A stretch of 13,542 nt of DNA from an uncultured Clostridia bacterium (GCA_904419095.1 CAJFQT010000031.1:13182-26723), one strand, 5' to 3'; numbered from the stretch's first letter, positions 1 through 5,795 are shown. Translations and numbers: made by a program. The notes: generated by a model not told the origin, from the sequence alone.

Positions 1-56
1 AATTTTATATAATACATAAAATAAAAAAACATGGACATAATTGTAACAAATAAGAA

Positions 57-89
57 AAGGAGGTAGCTAGAAAACTAGCAAAGATTATG
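57..89 (+). promoter_or_regulatory. Ribosome binding site with hairpin in the spacer
   Basis: A perfect AAGGAGG lies at 57-63, but the ATG is at 87, a 23-nt spacer that is too long for normal initiation. The spacer holds a perfect 5-bp stem, GCTAG (66-70) and CTAGC (75-79), closed by an AAAA loop. Folding it removes 14 nt and leaves an effective spacing of about 9 nt. There is no ATG, GTG or TTG closer to the Shine-Dalgarno site in this frame, and the frame is closed by a TAA at 51. The sequence facts are direct; the bridging role is inference. A TATAAT at 8-13 could be the -10 box of this transcript, with its -35 outside the window. Confidence 0.6.
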
Positions 90-1388
90 CATATTCTAGA
101 AATAATTGAGAAAAAAAGAGACAAGGAAAAACTATCAAAAGAAGAAATTGAATTTATAATAAGAGGATATACAAATGGAACAATACCAGATTATCAAATG
201 TCAGCATTAATTATGGCAATATATCTAAATGGAATGGATGACGAAGAAACAACAAATATGACAATAGCAATGGCAAACTCAGGAGAAATATTAGATTTAA
301 AAGAAATAGATAAAACAATAGTAGACAAGCATTCAACAGGTGGAGTAGGAGATAAAGTATCATTGATATTATTACCACTTGTGGCGTCACTAGGAGTGCC
401 AGTAGCTAAAATGTCAGGAAGAGGATTAGGATTTACAGGAGGAACTGTAGATAAATTAGAATCTATACCAGGATACAATACCGAAATATCAACAGAAAAG
501 TTTATAGATTCAGTAAAAAAAATAGGAATAAGCATGATATCTCAATCAATGGATTTAGCACCAGCAGACAAAAAAATATATGCACTAAGAGATAGTATAT
601 CTTGTGTAGAAAGCATACCACTAATAGCATCAAGTATAATGAGTAAAAAGATAGCAAGTGGTGCAGAAAAAATAGTCATAGATGTAACAGTGGGTAATGG
701 GGCATTTATGAAAAATGTTACAGATGCAGAAAAACTTGCAAAAACCATGATAAATATAGGAAAATTAGCAAATAGAGAAACAATATGCATCCTAACAAAT
801 ATGGAAGAACCATTAGGATATGCAGTAGGAAATAATTTAGAAGTAAAAGAAGCAGTAAAATTTTTAAAAGGAGAAGAAATACCTAAAGATTTGAAAGATG
901 TAGTATTTGAACTAGGTGCATATATGATAAAATTAGCAGGATTGGGAAATGATTTAGAAAAAAATAAAGAAAAATTACAAGAAAATATTTTAAACAAAAA
1001 AGGGTACAAAAAATTACTTGAAATGGTAAAAAATCAAGAAGGAGATATAACATATTTGGAAGATTTAGAAAAAATTCCAAAAGCAAAATTTGTAGGAAAA
1101 GTTATAAGTGATAAAGAAGGATTTATAGAAAAAATACCTGCAAAAGAAGTAGGAAAAATTGCATGTTATCTTGGAGCAGGAAGAGAAAGAAAAGAAGATA
1201 AAATTGATAATTCAGTAGGAGTTGTTCTAAAAAAGAAGATTGGAAGCAAAGTAAAAAAAGACGAATGTATCGTAGAAATTTTTGCAAATGATGAAAATAA
1301 ATTAAAAGAAGCGGTAGAAAAAATGAAAGAAATAATAACTGTAACAGATTTACAAAAAAGCCTAAAGAAACCAATAAAAATATCTTGA
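87..1388 (+). CDS. pdp: Pyrimidine-nucleoside phosphorylase
   Basis: This cytosolic salvage enzyme splits uridine, thymidine or deoxyuridine with phosphate to give the free base and (deoxy)ribose-1-phosphate. The 433-residue length is normal for the family. The phosphate-binding motif KHSTGGVGDK is at 81-90 and the family signature SGRGLGFTGGTVDKLE at 110-125. Arg168 (in YALRD), Ser183 and Lys187 fall exactly where the pyrimidine-contacting residues of Bacillus-type enzymes lie. The N-terminal helical domain (about 1-65) and the C-terminal alpha/beta domain (about 340-433) are both complete. The signature has Phe116 where most relatives I know have His. Lys/His near 81-82 and the Firmicutes-like sequence favour the broad-specificity pdp over the thymidine-specific deoA. 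It appears to be the last gene of its transcript, since a new promoter starts at its stop codon. Confidence 0.93.
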   Translation: MHILEIIEKKRDKEKLSKEEIEFIIRGYTNGTIPDYQMSALIMAIYLNGMDDEETTNMTIAMANSGEILDLKEIDKTIVDKHSTGGVGDKVSLILLPLVASLGVPVAKMSGRGLGFTGGTVDKLESIPGYNTEISTEKFIDSVKKIGISMISQSMDLAPADKKIYALRDSISCVESIPLIASSIMSKKIASGAEKIVIDVTVGNGAFMKNVTDAEKLAKTMINIGKLANRETICILTNMEEPLGYAVGNNLEVKEAVKFLKGEEIPKDLKDVVFELGAYMIKLAGLGNDLEKNKEKLQENILNKKGYKKLLEMVKNQEGDITYLEDLEKIPKAKFVGKVISDKEGFIEKIPAKEVGKIACYLGAGRERKEDKIDNSVGVVLKKKIGSKVKKDECIVEIFANDENKLKEAVEKMKEIITVTDLQKSLKKPIKIS

Positions 1389-1414
1389 AAAAACACATAT
1401 CACTATGCTATAAT
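1385..1414 (+). promoter_or_regulatory. Promoter of the small-membrane-protein/cdaA operon
   Basis: TTGAAA (1385-1390), an 18-bp spacer and TATAAT (1409-1414) preceded by TGC form a good sigma-A-type promoter with an extended -10. The -35 box overlaps the TGA stop codon of the phosphorylase gene (1386-1388). Transcription would start near 1421 and give a leader of about 90 nt that contains the structured element at 1450-1489. Confidence 0.6.
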
Positions 1415-1449
1415 AATTTAGAAAGTTAAAAAAAAACAGAAATTTTAGC

Positions 1450-1489
1450 AAAAAAGGTTTATAGGTAGTACCAATCTAAAAACCTAAAT
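1450..1489 (+). repeat. Leader element, copy 1 (possible structured RNA)
   Basis: This 40-nt segment is nearly identical to 5759-5795 ahead of proS; the two differ by a 2-nt insertion (GT) and a short change in the A-rich part. It ends 22 nt before the ATG of the 48-residue gene, with the Shine-Dalgarno AAGGAAGG directly after it. Two mutually exclusive pairings are visible: AGGTTT (1455-1460) with AAACCT (1480-1485), and TAGGT (1462-1466) with ACCTA (1482-1486). With a short GGT/ACC stem, the second would make an H-type pseudoknot. The similarity is observed; the RNA function is a guess. The size and A-rich tail recall preQ1-I riboswitches, but I could not match the conserved preQ1 positions. 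Confidence 0.5.
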
Positions 1490-1511
1490 ACATAAATAAG
1501 GAAGGATAAAA

Positions 1512-1658
1512 ATGAAGAAAGAAAAAACAAACAAAGAAGAAATAAAAAAGAGAAAAGAATTCAATAAAGGAAGAATATTTGTAAAAGTAACAGCAGGAAT
1601 AATAGCATTCTTAATGGTAGCAGCAACAGCAATGACACTAATATTTGCACTAATATAA
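1512..1658 (+). CDS. 48-residue single-pass membrane protein, unknown function
   Basis: A short gene with a proper Shine-Dalgarno site (AAGGAAGG, 1498-1505). The product has a very basic, charged N-terminal half (residues 1-21, many Lys, Glu and Arg) and one hydrophobic segment (about 22-48, with an AATAMTLIFALI end) running to the C-terminus. The Lys-rich side should stay in the cytoplasm (positive-inside rule). It lies 24 nt upstream of cdaA, after the promoter at 1385-1414, so the two genes are almost certainly co-transcribed. I do not recognise the family; it superficially resembles other tiny basic one-helix Firmicutes proteins such as those grouped in DUF4044. A link to CdaA rests on position only. 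Confidence 0.7.
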   Translation: MKKEKTNKEEIKKRKEFNKGRIFVKVTAGIIAFLMVAATAMTLIFALI

Positions 1659-1682
1659 GTTGAAAAAAAAGTAGGTGAAATA

Positions 1683-2639
1683 ATGGGGAGTAATATAGGA
1701 ATAGCATGGGAAAATTTTTATAATGAAAACATACTAAATTACTTTAGAAATTTTCAAGAAAATCCACTAGCACTAGTAAGTCTAATCATAGATATAGCAG
1801 TAGTTATTTTTTTATGTTATTACTTTTTCAGAATAGTAAAAGGCTCAAGAGCATGGCAACTAATAAAAGGAATAGTATTTCTAATAATTGCAACATGGCT
1901 TAGTGGAATATTAAACTTAAGAATATTAAACACAATATTAACAGGAATAATGAACTGGGGAGTAATAGCAGTAATAGTAATATTCCAACCAGAACTAAGA
2001 AGAGCATTAGAACAATTAGGAACAAACAAATTCACAAGATTTTTTGGAATAGATAAAGATATAGCAACAAAAACAAAAGAAGACATATATAAAGTAGTTA
2101 TAGCAACAGAAGAATTAGCAAAATCAAAAACAGGAGCACTAATAGTAATTGAAAGAGACATAAACATTCAAGACATTATAGCATCAGGAATACCAATGGA
2201 TGCAGAAGTTTCACCTCAACTATTAGTAAATATATTTGTACCAAAAACACCATTACATGATGGAGCAGTAGTAATAAGCAATAATAAAATAGCAGCAGCA
2301 GCCTGTGTATTGCCACTAGCAAATGATGCAGATATTGCAAAAGAACTAGGAACAAGACACAGAGCAGCAATAGGAATATCAAAAGAATCAGATAGTATTG
2401 CAATAGTAGTATCAGAAGAAACTGGAAAAGTTTCAGTAGCAAAAGATGGAACACTTATTGCAGATGTAAGAGAAGATGTATTAAAGAAAATATTAATAAC
2501 AAATATAGTAACTAAAAGATTTACAATAGATAAAAAAAGACCTAAAAGCAAATTCACAAAAATAAAAGAAAAAATATTAAAAAATCAAAAAGAAACTAAA
2601 AAAGAAGAAAATAATACTAAAGAAGATAATAATAGATAA
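1683..2639 (+). CDS. cdaA: Diadenylate cyclase CdaA (cyclic di-AMP synthase)
   Basis: This membrane-bound enzyme condenses two ATP into cyclic di-AMP, the essential second messenger for potassium, osmotic and cell-wall balance in Firmicutes. Three hydrophobic segments (about 28-50, 60-79, 84-101) are followed by a short linker and the DisA_N catalytic domain (about 125-280). The catalytic DGA is at 193-195 within LHDGAVVI, and the second motif GTRHRAA is at 223-229; both are intact. The C-terminus has an extra basic tail (283-318) very rich in Lys, Asn and Glu. The start has a Shine-Dalgarno-like AGGTGA a few bases before the ATG. The usual partners cdaR (ybbR) and glmM do not follow; truA does, behind a terminator-like hairpin. 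Confidence 0.95.
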   Translation: MGSNIGIAWENFYNENILNYFRNFQENPLALVSLIIDIAVVIFLCYYFFRIVKGSRAWQLIKGIVFLIIATWLSGILNLRILNTILTGIMNWGVIAVIVIFQPELRRALEQLGTNKFTRFFGIDKDIATKTKEDIYKVVIATEELAKSKTGALIVIERDINIQDIIASGIPMDAEVSPQLLVNIFVPKTPLHDGAVVISNNKIAAAACVLPLANDADIAKELGTRHRAAIGISKESDSIAIVVSEETGKVSVAKDGTLIADVREDVLKKILITNIVTKRFTIDKKRPKSKFTKIKEKILKNQKETKKEENNTKEDNNR

Positions 2640-2714
2640 TAAGAAAAGTAGCTAAGCTAAATTTGGAAAGAATACACAGGTCATTTTAAAGTACACTTTT
2701 TTTATTATATACAG

Positions 2715-2765
2715 AAAATGTAACAGCAAAAAAGGAATAAACTTTTATGTTGTTACAATTTTTTT
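2715..2765 (+). terminator. Intrinsic terminator between cdaA and truA
   Basis: TGTAACAGCA (2719-2728) pairs with TGTTGTTACA (2748-2757) over 10 bp with one G-T wobble. A 19-nt loop separates the arms and seven T residues follow (2759-2765). An outer AAA/TTT extension is possible. It ends the cdaA transcript, but it lies only 30 nt before the truA start codon. With no obvious promoter in between, it may instead be a leaky terminator or attenuator for truA. The rest of 2640-2795 holds only short palindromes, such as TAGCTAAGCTA near 2649, and no gene. Confidence 0.7.
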
Positions 2766-2795
2766 AAAGAAAAATAAAAAATGAGGAATTGAAAT

Positions 2796-3536
2796 ATGAG
2801 AAATATAAAATTAACAATAGAATATGATGGAAAAGAATTTAATGGATGGCAAAAACAACCAAATAAATTAAACATACAAGGAACAATAGAGCAAGCTATA
2901 AAACAAATTACAGGAGAAGAAATAGAGCTATTAGCTTCAGGAAGAACAGATGCAGGAGTACATGCAATAGGCCAAGTAGCTAATTTCAAAACAAATAGCA
3001 ATATACCAATTGAAAAAATACCAATAGCCATAAATACAAATTTAAAAAAATCAATAAGAATAAAAAAAGCAGAAGAAGTAGATGAAAAATTCCATAGCAG
3101 ACTATCATGTAAAAGGAAAACATACAGATATGTAATAAACAATAGTAACTGTGAATCTGCAATTTATCGAAATTTAGAAACATACATACCATTCAAATTA
3201 GACATAGAAAAAATGCAAGAAGCAGCAAAACTATTTGAAGGAGAACATGACTTTAAAGCCTTTAAAGCTAGTGGAACAAGTAGCAAAAGTAGTGTAAGAA
3301 AAATTTATAAAGCAGAAGTAACGAAACAAAACAATAATAGAATTTATATAGAATTAACAAGCAATGGATTTTTATATAATATGGTTAGGATAATTGCAGG
3401 AACACTAGTAGAAGTGGGAGAAGGAAAAATAACTCCAGAAAGCATTACAGAAATAATAGACTCTAAAAACAGAGAAAAAGCAGGTAAAACATTGCCAGCA
3501 AGAGGATTATTTTTACTAAAAGTAGAATATGACTAA
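2796..3536 (+). CDS. truA: tRNA pseudouridine(38-40) synthase TruA
   Basis: TruA converts uridines 38-40 in the anticodon stem-loop of many tRNAs to pseudouridine. The protein opens with the typical strand and motif IEYDGKEFNGWQKQP (8-22), and the catalytic Asp52 sits in GRTDAGVHA (49-57). The second half carries the expected FLYNMVRIIAGTLVEVG segment (about 192-208) and the usual end with ARGLFLLKVEYD. The length, 246 residues, is normal. GAGGA a few bases upstream serves as the Shine-Dalgarno site. An ATG at 2781 is out because its frame stops after three codons. In many Firmicutes truA follows ribosomal and ecf genes; here it sits alone between cdaA and a palindromic repeat. Confidence 0.96.
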   Translation: MRNIKLTIEYDGKEFNGWQKQPNKLNIQGTIEQAIKQITGEEIELLASGRTDAGVHAIGQVANFKTNSNIPIEKIPIAINTNLKKSIRIKKAEEVDEKFHSRLSCKRKTYRYVINNSNCESAIYRNLETYIPFKLDIEKMQEAAKLFEGEHDFKAFKASGTSSKSSVRKIYKAEVTKQNNNRIYIELTSNGFLYNMVRIIAGTLVEVGEGKITPESITEIIDSKNREKAGKTLPARGLFLLKVEYD

Positions 3537-3560
3537 TTTTAGAATTAAATACTAAAAATG

Positions 3561-3719
3561 TTACAATTCAGCATATTATAAAATTAGGACGTCCGAAATG
3601 TTGATATATAAATATTATTTATCAAAGACTAATAGGTAGACTAAAGCTTTTGTTTTTGATAAAAAATATTTATATATCAACATTTCGAACTTCTCTACAA
3701 AATTAGGTTGGAATTGTAA
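3561..3719. mobile_element. Palindromic MITE-like element with terminal inverted repeats
   Basis: This 159-bp non-coding element starts with TTACAATTC (3561-3569) and ends with its exact complement GAATTGTAA (3711-3719). Inside, 3594-3629 pairs with 3652-3687: 34 Watson-Crick pairs, one G-T and one mismatch over 36 positions, around a 22-nt loop. The segments between stem and ends are less symmetric. No open reading frame is present. One arm is matched by sequence at 5011-5046, and the end sequence recurs at 4981 and 9758, so this is a repeat family. These are the hallmarks of a miniature inverted-repeat transposable element. No clear target-site duplication is visible. It also lies where a truA terminator would be expected, but there is no T-run after the stem. 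It fills the first half of the 339-bp gap 3537-3875; the remainder is AT-rich with only the promoter at 3821. Confidence 0.6.
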
Positions 3720-3820
3720 ATAAAAACATAAAAAATTTAAAAATGTAGATAAAATTTATCATAAATTAAACATACTCTGTCAGAAAAGTATAAAAGTTAA
3801 TATAAAGATATATAAATATT

Positions 3821-3850
3821 TTAACAAAAAAATTGGTAATAGCATAATAT
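3821..3850 (+). promoter_or_regulatory. Candidate promoter for the Cys/Asn-rich membrane protein
   Basis: TTAACA (3821-3826), an 18-bp spacer and TAATAT (3845-3850) give a plausible but imperfect sigma-A promoter. It would yield a leader of about 20 nt before the ATG at 3876, which has a good AAAGGAG Shine-Dalgarno site. In such AT-rich DNA a match of this quality can arise by chance. Confidence 0.4.
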
Positions 3851-3875
3851 ACATAAAAAAGAAAAGGAGAAAACT

Positions 3876-4556
3876 ATGAATATTTTATTACTTTTTTTTG
3901 CTATACCAATTGCCGTTATAATATTTTCAATTGCTTTACAAAAAATTTTAAAATGTCCATTTTTAGTAGCAGGAATAATATTTTCAATATTATTAATAAT
4001 AACATTTACAATTGCTAATATATTTTTCTTAGTTGCGACTATAATTTATACAATATTATCTTTCATCGTAGCAGTAATAACTAAATTTTTCATGAGATGG
4101 TGTTCATGTCAAGAAAGAAGAGAATGCAATCGAGAAAATAGAAATAATACATCAGATTTATTAAGAATACAAAGTAGATGTGGAAATAATGATGGAAATT
4201 TACTTACAATTAGTAGTAACTGTGGTAATGATGATAATAATCTAGTAACTGTAAATAGTAATTGTAATACATGTAGATGCAACGATAATACTATTTGGAC
4301 AGTCAATAGCAACTGCAATAATAGAAGTTCTGATAATAATCTATTAACAGTAAGTAGTAGTTGCGGAAATGGAAATAATAACGATTTACTTACTATTCAA
4401 TCTAACATAAATTCACAAAACAATTCAAATAATCAATGTTCATCTTGTAATTGTGGATCGAATAATGGAAGATATTCTGTTAATGCAAGAATAACGCCAG
4501 ATCAAAATAGTGATAGTGGAACTTTTTCAGGTTGTTATAGACGTAGATGCAGATAA
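3876..4556 (+). CDS. Membrane protein with Cys/Asn-rich repeat tail (DUF2651-like head)
   Basis: The N-terminal 72 residues hold two or three membrane helices (about 1-21, 28-50, 51-71). They resemble the small DUF2651/YbeF-type membrane proteins; this family link is from memory and uncertain. A Cys-rich junction follows (Cys76, 78, 84). Residues 95-186 then contain six tandem units of 14-17 residues, each opening with a hydrophobic pair plus Thr/Arg-Ile/Val and then Ser-x-Cys (for example LLTISSNCGNDDNN, 109-122). The last unit lacks the Cys. The tail (187-226) adds five more cysteines and ends in a basic YRRRCR. There are about 16 Cys in total. The gene is monocistronic, followed by a long hairpin. 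The protein probably anchors a disordered or metal/disulphide-linked low-complexity domain at the membrane; no function is known to me. Confidence 0.75.
   Translation: MNILLLFFAIPIAVIIFSIALQKILKCPFLVAGIIFSILLIITFTIANIFFLVATIIYTILSFIVAVITKFFMRWCSCQERRECNRENRNNTSDLLRIQSRCGNNDGNLLTISSNCGNDDNNLVTVNSNCNTCRCNDNTIWTVNSNCNNRSSDNNLLTVSSSCGNGNNNDLLTIQSNINSQNNSNNQCSSCNCGSNNGRYSVNARITPDQNSDSGTFSGCYRRRCR
4158..4433 (+). repeat. Coding repeat: six Ser-x-Cys units
   Basis: The DNA encodes residues 95-186 of the membrane protein as six degenerate units starting at residues 95, 109, 123, 140, 156 and 171. The conserved core is [LI][LVW][TR][IV]xSxC, followed by a Gly/Asn/Asp-rich stretch of variable length. 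The unit length varies (14-17 residues) and the DNA has diverged, so this is an old protein repeat rather than a fresh slippage tract. Confidence 0.7.
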
Positions 4557-4619
4557 GCAAAAATATATCCAATAGTTTAGACAAAATTCATAAAAATTTA
4601 AACTATTGGATATATTGCA
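4557..4619 (+). terminator. Long hairpin after the Cys/Asn-rich gene
   Basis: A perfect 17-bp stem pairs 4563-4579 with 4599-4615 (TATCCAATAGTTTA and its complement), with a 19-nt loop. GCA at 4557 and TGC at 4616 could extend it past an A bulge. It starts directly at the stop codon. The stem is AT-rich and no strong T-run follows, so it is an atypical terminator or a transcript-end stabiliser. It could also help stop the convergent minus-strand transcript of the 60-residue gene. Confidence 0.5.
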
Positions 4620-4711
4620 AATATTATATACAAACAAGTTTTAAAGTTTAACTAGCTAAAGTGTTTCCATTTTATTTCAAATTATGAATTAAAATATAAA
4701 ATTAAAAATAA

Positions 4712-4894
4712 TTATTTTTTATTAGAATTTTTATTCAAACTATCCTTATTCTTTTCTTTAGGGACAACAATATTTTTTCTTTTTTCGTCTTTACACTTTG
4801 GCTTACCAGCAGATAAATGGTCATAAACTGGTGAAAAATCTAAATCAGAACCATCGCCAGAGACTACTTCTAACTCTTTTTTATCATTGCTCAT
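4712..4894 (-). CDS. 60-residue hydrophilic protein, unknown function
   Basis: A short minus-strand gene supported by a full set of signals: GGAGG (complement of 4901-4905) six nt before its ATG, and a promoter at 4924-4952. The product is very hydrophilic. It has an acidic N-terminal half with ELEVVSGDGSDLDFSPVYDH (7-26), one Cys (34) in KPKCKDEKRK, and a Lys/Asn-rich tail (39-60). There is no membrane segment or signal peptide. The acidic SGDGSDLDFSP stretch looks like a short linear or binding motif rather than a folded domain. I do not recognise a family. It is the only gene on this strand between truA and asnS. Confidence 0.7.
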   Translation of the reverse strand: MSNDKKELEVVSGDGSDLDFSPVYDHLSAGKPKCKDEKRKNIVVPKEKNKDSLNKNSNKK

Positions 4895-4923
4895 AAAATC
4901 CCTCCATCCTATAAATTAATTTT

Positions 4924-4952
4924 ATTTTAGCATAAGTGAAAAAATAAATCAA
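4924..4952 (-). promoter_or_regulatory. Promoter of the 60-residue minus-strand gene
   Basis: Read on the minus strand: TTGATT (4952-4947), a 17-bp spacer and TAAAAT (4929-4924) preceded by TGC, giving an extended -10. It lies 30 nt upstream of the start codon at 4894. The same TGCTAAAAT core appears in the promoters at 11305 and 13377. Confidence 0.6.
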
Positions 4953-4980
4953 TTTAAAAAATAAATTTATTCAATTCTTG

Positions 4981-5046
4981 TTATAATTCAGTGTAGCATA
5001 GAAATGCACCGTTCGAAAGGTTGACATATAAATATTTTTTTATTGA
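4981..5046 (+). repeat. Half copy of the palindromic element, upstream of scpB
   Basis: It begins with TTATAATTC, a one-base variant of the end of the 3561-3719 element. From 5011 to 5046 it matches one arm of that element at 31 of 36 positions by eye (shared GTTCGAAA and ATATAAATATTTTTTAT). The opposite arm is missing, so it cannot form the long hairpin. AGCATAGAAAT (4995-5005) recurs at 9773-9783. Its right edge contributes the -35 box of the scpB promoter. Confidence 0.6.
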
Positions 5047-5071
5047 CAGTCAGAAAAATCCGTGAGATAAT
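5043..5071 (+). promoter_or_regulatory. Promoter of the scpB-proS-surface protein operon
   Basis: A consensus TTGACA (5043-5048), a 17-bp spacer and GATAAT (5066-5071) form a strong sigma-A-type promoter. Transcription would begin near 5078, about 53 nt before the scpB start codon. A second TTGACA lies at 5021-5026 inside the repeat half copy; a -10 partner for it would be TATTTTTT-like and weak. The -35 box sits at the end of the repeat-derived sequence. Confidence 0.7.
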
Positions 5072-5130
5072 ATATATGCCAAAAAACAATGAATAGAAAG
5101 ATAAAATATGATAAAAGGAAAAGTGATATA

Positions 5131-5748
5131 ATGAACCAAGAAAAAATAAAAGGAATAATTGAAGCAATGCTATTTTCAGCAGGAAGACCAGTTAAAATAG
5201 AAGAGCTTATATTAAATTTAGAAATAAATAAAGAAGAAATAGAAAAAATAATAAAAGAAATGCAGAAAGATTATGAAAAAGAAGAAAGAGGAATAGAATT
5301 AATAAAAATAGAAAATTCATACCAATTATGCACCAAAAAGGAGTATTATGAAAATATATATCCAATAATAGACAATAGAAGCAAACCTAAGCTTTCAAAT
5401 GCAGCACTAGAAACACTTTCAATAATAGCATATAACCCAAGAGTAACAAGACCAGAAATAGAAGCAATAAGAGGAGTAAGTGCAGATGCAAGTATGTATA
5501 AATTATTAGAATATAACCTAATTGAAGAAGCAGGAAAATCAGATTTACCAGGAAAACCAATGACATATAAAACAACACAAGAATTTCTAAAAATGTTTGG
5601 ATATACATCATTAAAAGATTTACCAGAACTACCAAGATATAAATTAGATTCAAACAAACAAATAGTAATTGATGAATTAGTAGAAGAACAAATAGAAAAA
5701 AATATAGAGGCTCCAGAACCCGAAAGGGAGGATGTAAATAAAGAATAA
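5131..5748 (+). CDS. scpB: Segregation and condensation protein B
   Basis: ScpB is a winged-helix kleisin-interacting subunit of the SMC-ScpAB condensin that organises and segregates the chromosome. With the start at 5131 the protein is 205 residues, beginning MNQEKIKGIIEAMLFSAGRP, the typical ScpB opening. Two winged-helix units follow, including LSNAALETLSIIAYN and RPEIEAIRGVSAD, then LIEEAGKSDLPGKPMTYKTT and FGYTSLKDLPELP. The tail is acidic. The start at 5131 has AAGGAA about 10 nt upstream; an in-frame ATG at 5089 has no Shine-Dalgarno site and lies almost at the expected transcript start, so it is rejected. scpA, the usual upstream neighbour, is absent here. The gene shares a promoter with proS. 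Confidence 0.93.
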   Translation: MNQEKIKGIIEAMLFSAGRPVKIEELILNLEINKEEIEKIIKEMQKDYEKEERGIELIKIENSYQLCTKKEYYENIYPIIDNRSKPKLSNAALETLSIIAYNPRVTRPEIEAIRGVSADASMYKLLEYNLIEEAGKSDLPGKPMTYKTTQEFLKMFGYTSLKDLPELPRYKLDSNKQIVIDELVEEQIEKNIEAPEPEREDVNKE

Positions 5749-5758
5749 AGATAAAAAC

Positions 5759-5795
5759 AAAAAAGGTTTATAGGTAACCAATAAAAAACCTAAAT
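5759..5795 (+). repeat. Leader element, copy 2 (before proS)
   Basis: A 37-nt near copy of 1450-1489, ending 24 nt before the proS ATG and directly followed by the Shine-Dalgarno AAGGTGG (5807-5813). AGGTTT (5764-5769) can pair with AAACCT (5786-5791). Alternatively, GGTT/AACC (5765-5768 with 5776-5779) can form a small stem whose loop TAGGT (5771-5775) pairs with ACCTA (5788-5792), an H-type pseudoknot. It is too short to be a T-box, which would be the expected leader of an aminoacyl-tRNA synthetase gene. Confidence 0.5.

Noticed and set aside
542..1009. Long minus-strand open frames opposite the phosphorylase and other core genes
   Set aside because: They are shadows of strongly biased coding strands, with hydrophobic Leu/Phe-rich products and no start signals.
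1450..1489. preQ1-I riboswitch
   Set aside because: Size and A-rich tail are similar, but the conserved loop/C residue pattern was not matched, the P1 stem is only 3-4 bp and neither downstream gene belongs to queuosine metabolism.
1683..2639. ydaO-type cyclic di-AMP riboswitch upstream of cdaA
   Set aside because: The leader is about 90 nt before the small gene and lacks the conserved ydaO core; nothing comparable was seen.
5089..5130. Upstream in-frame ATG of scpB, adding 14 residues
   Set aside because: It has no Shine-Dalgarno site, lies about 11 nt from the predicted transcript start, and the added residues are not typical of ScpB; 5131 has a good site.
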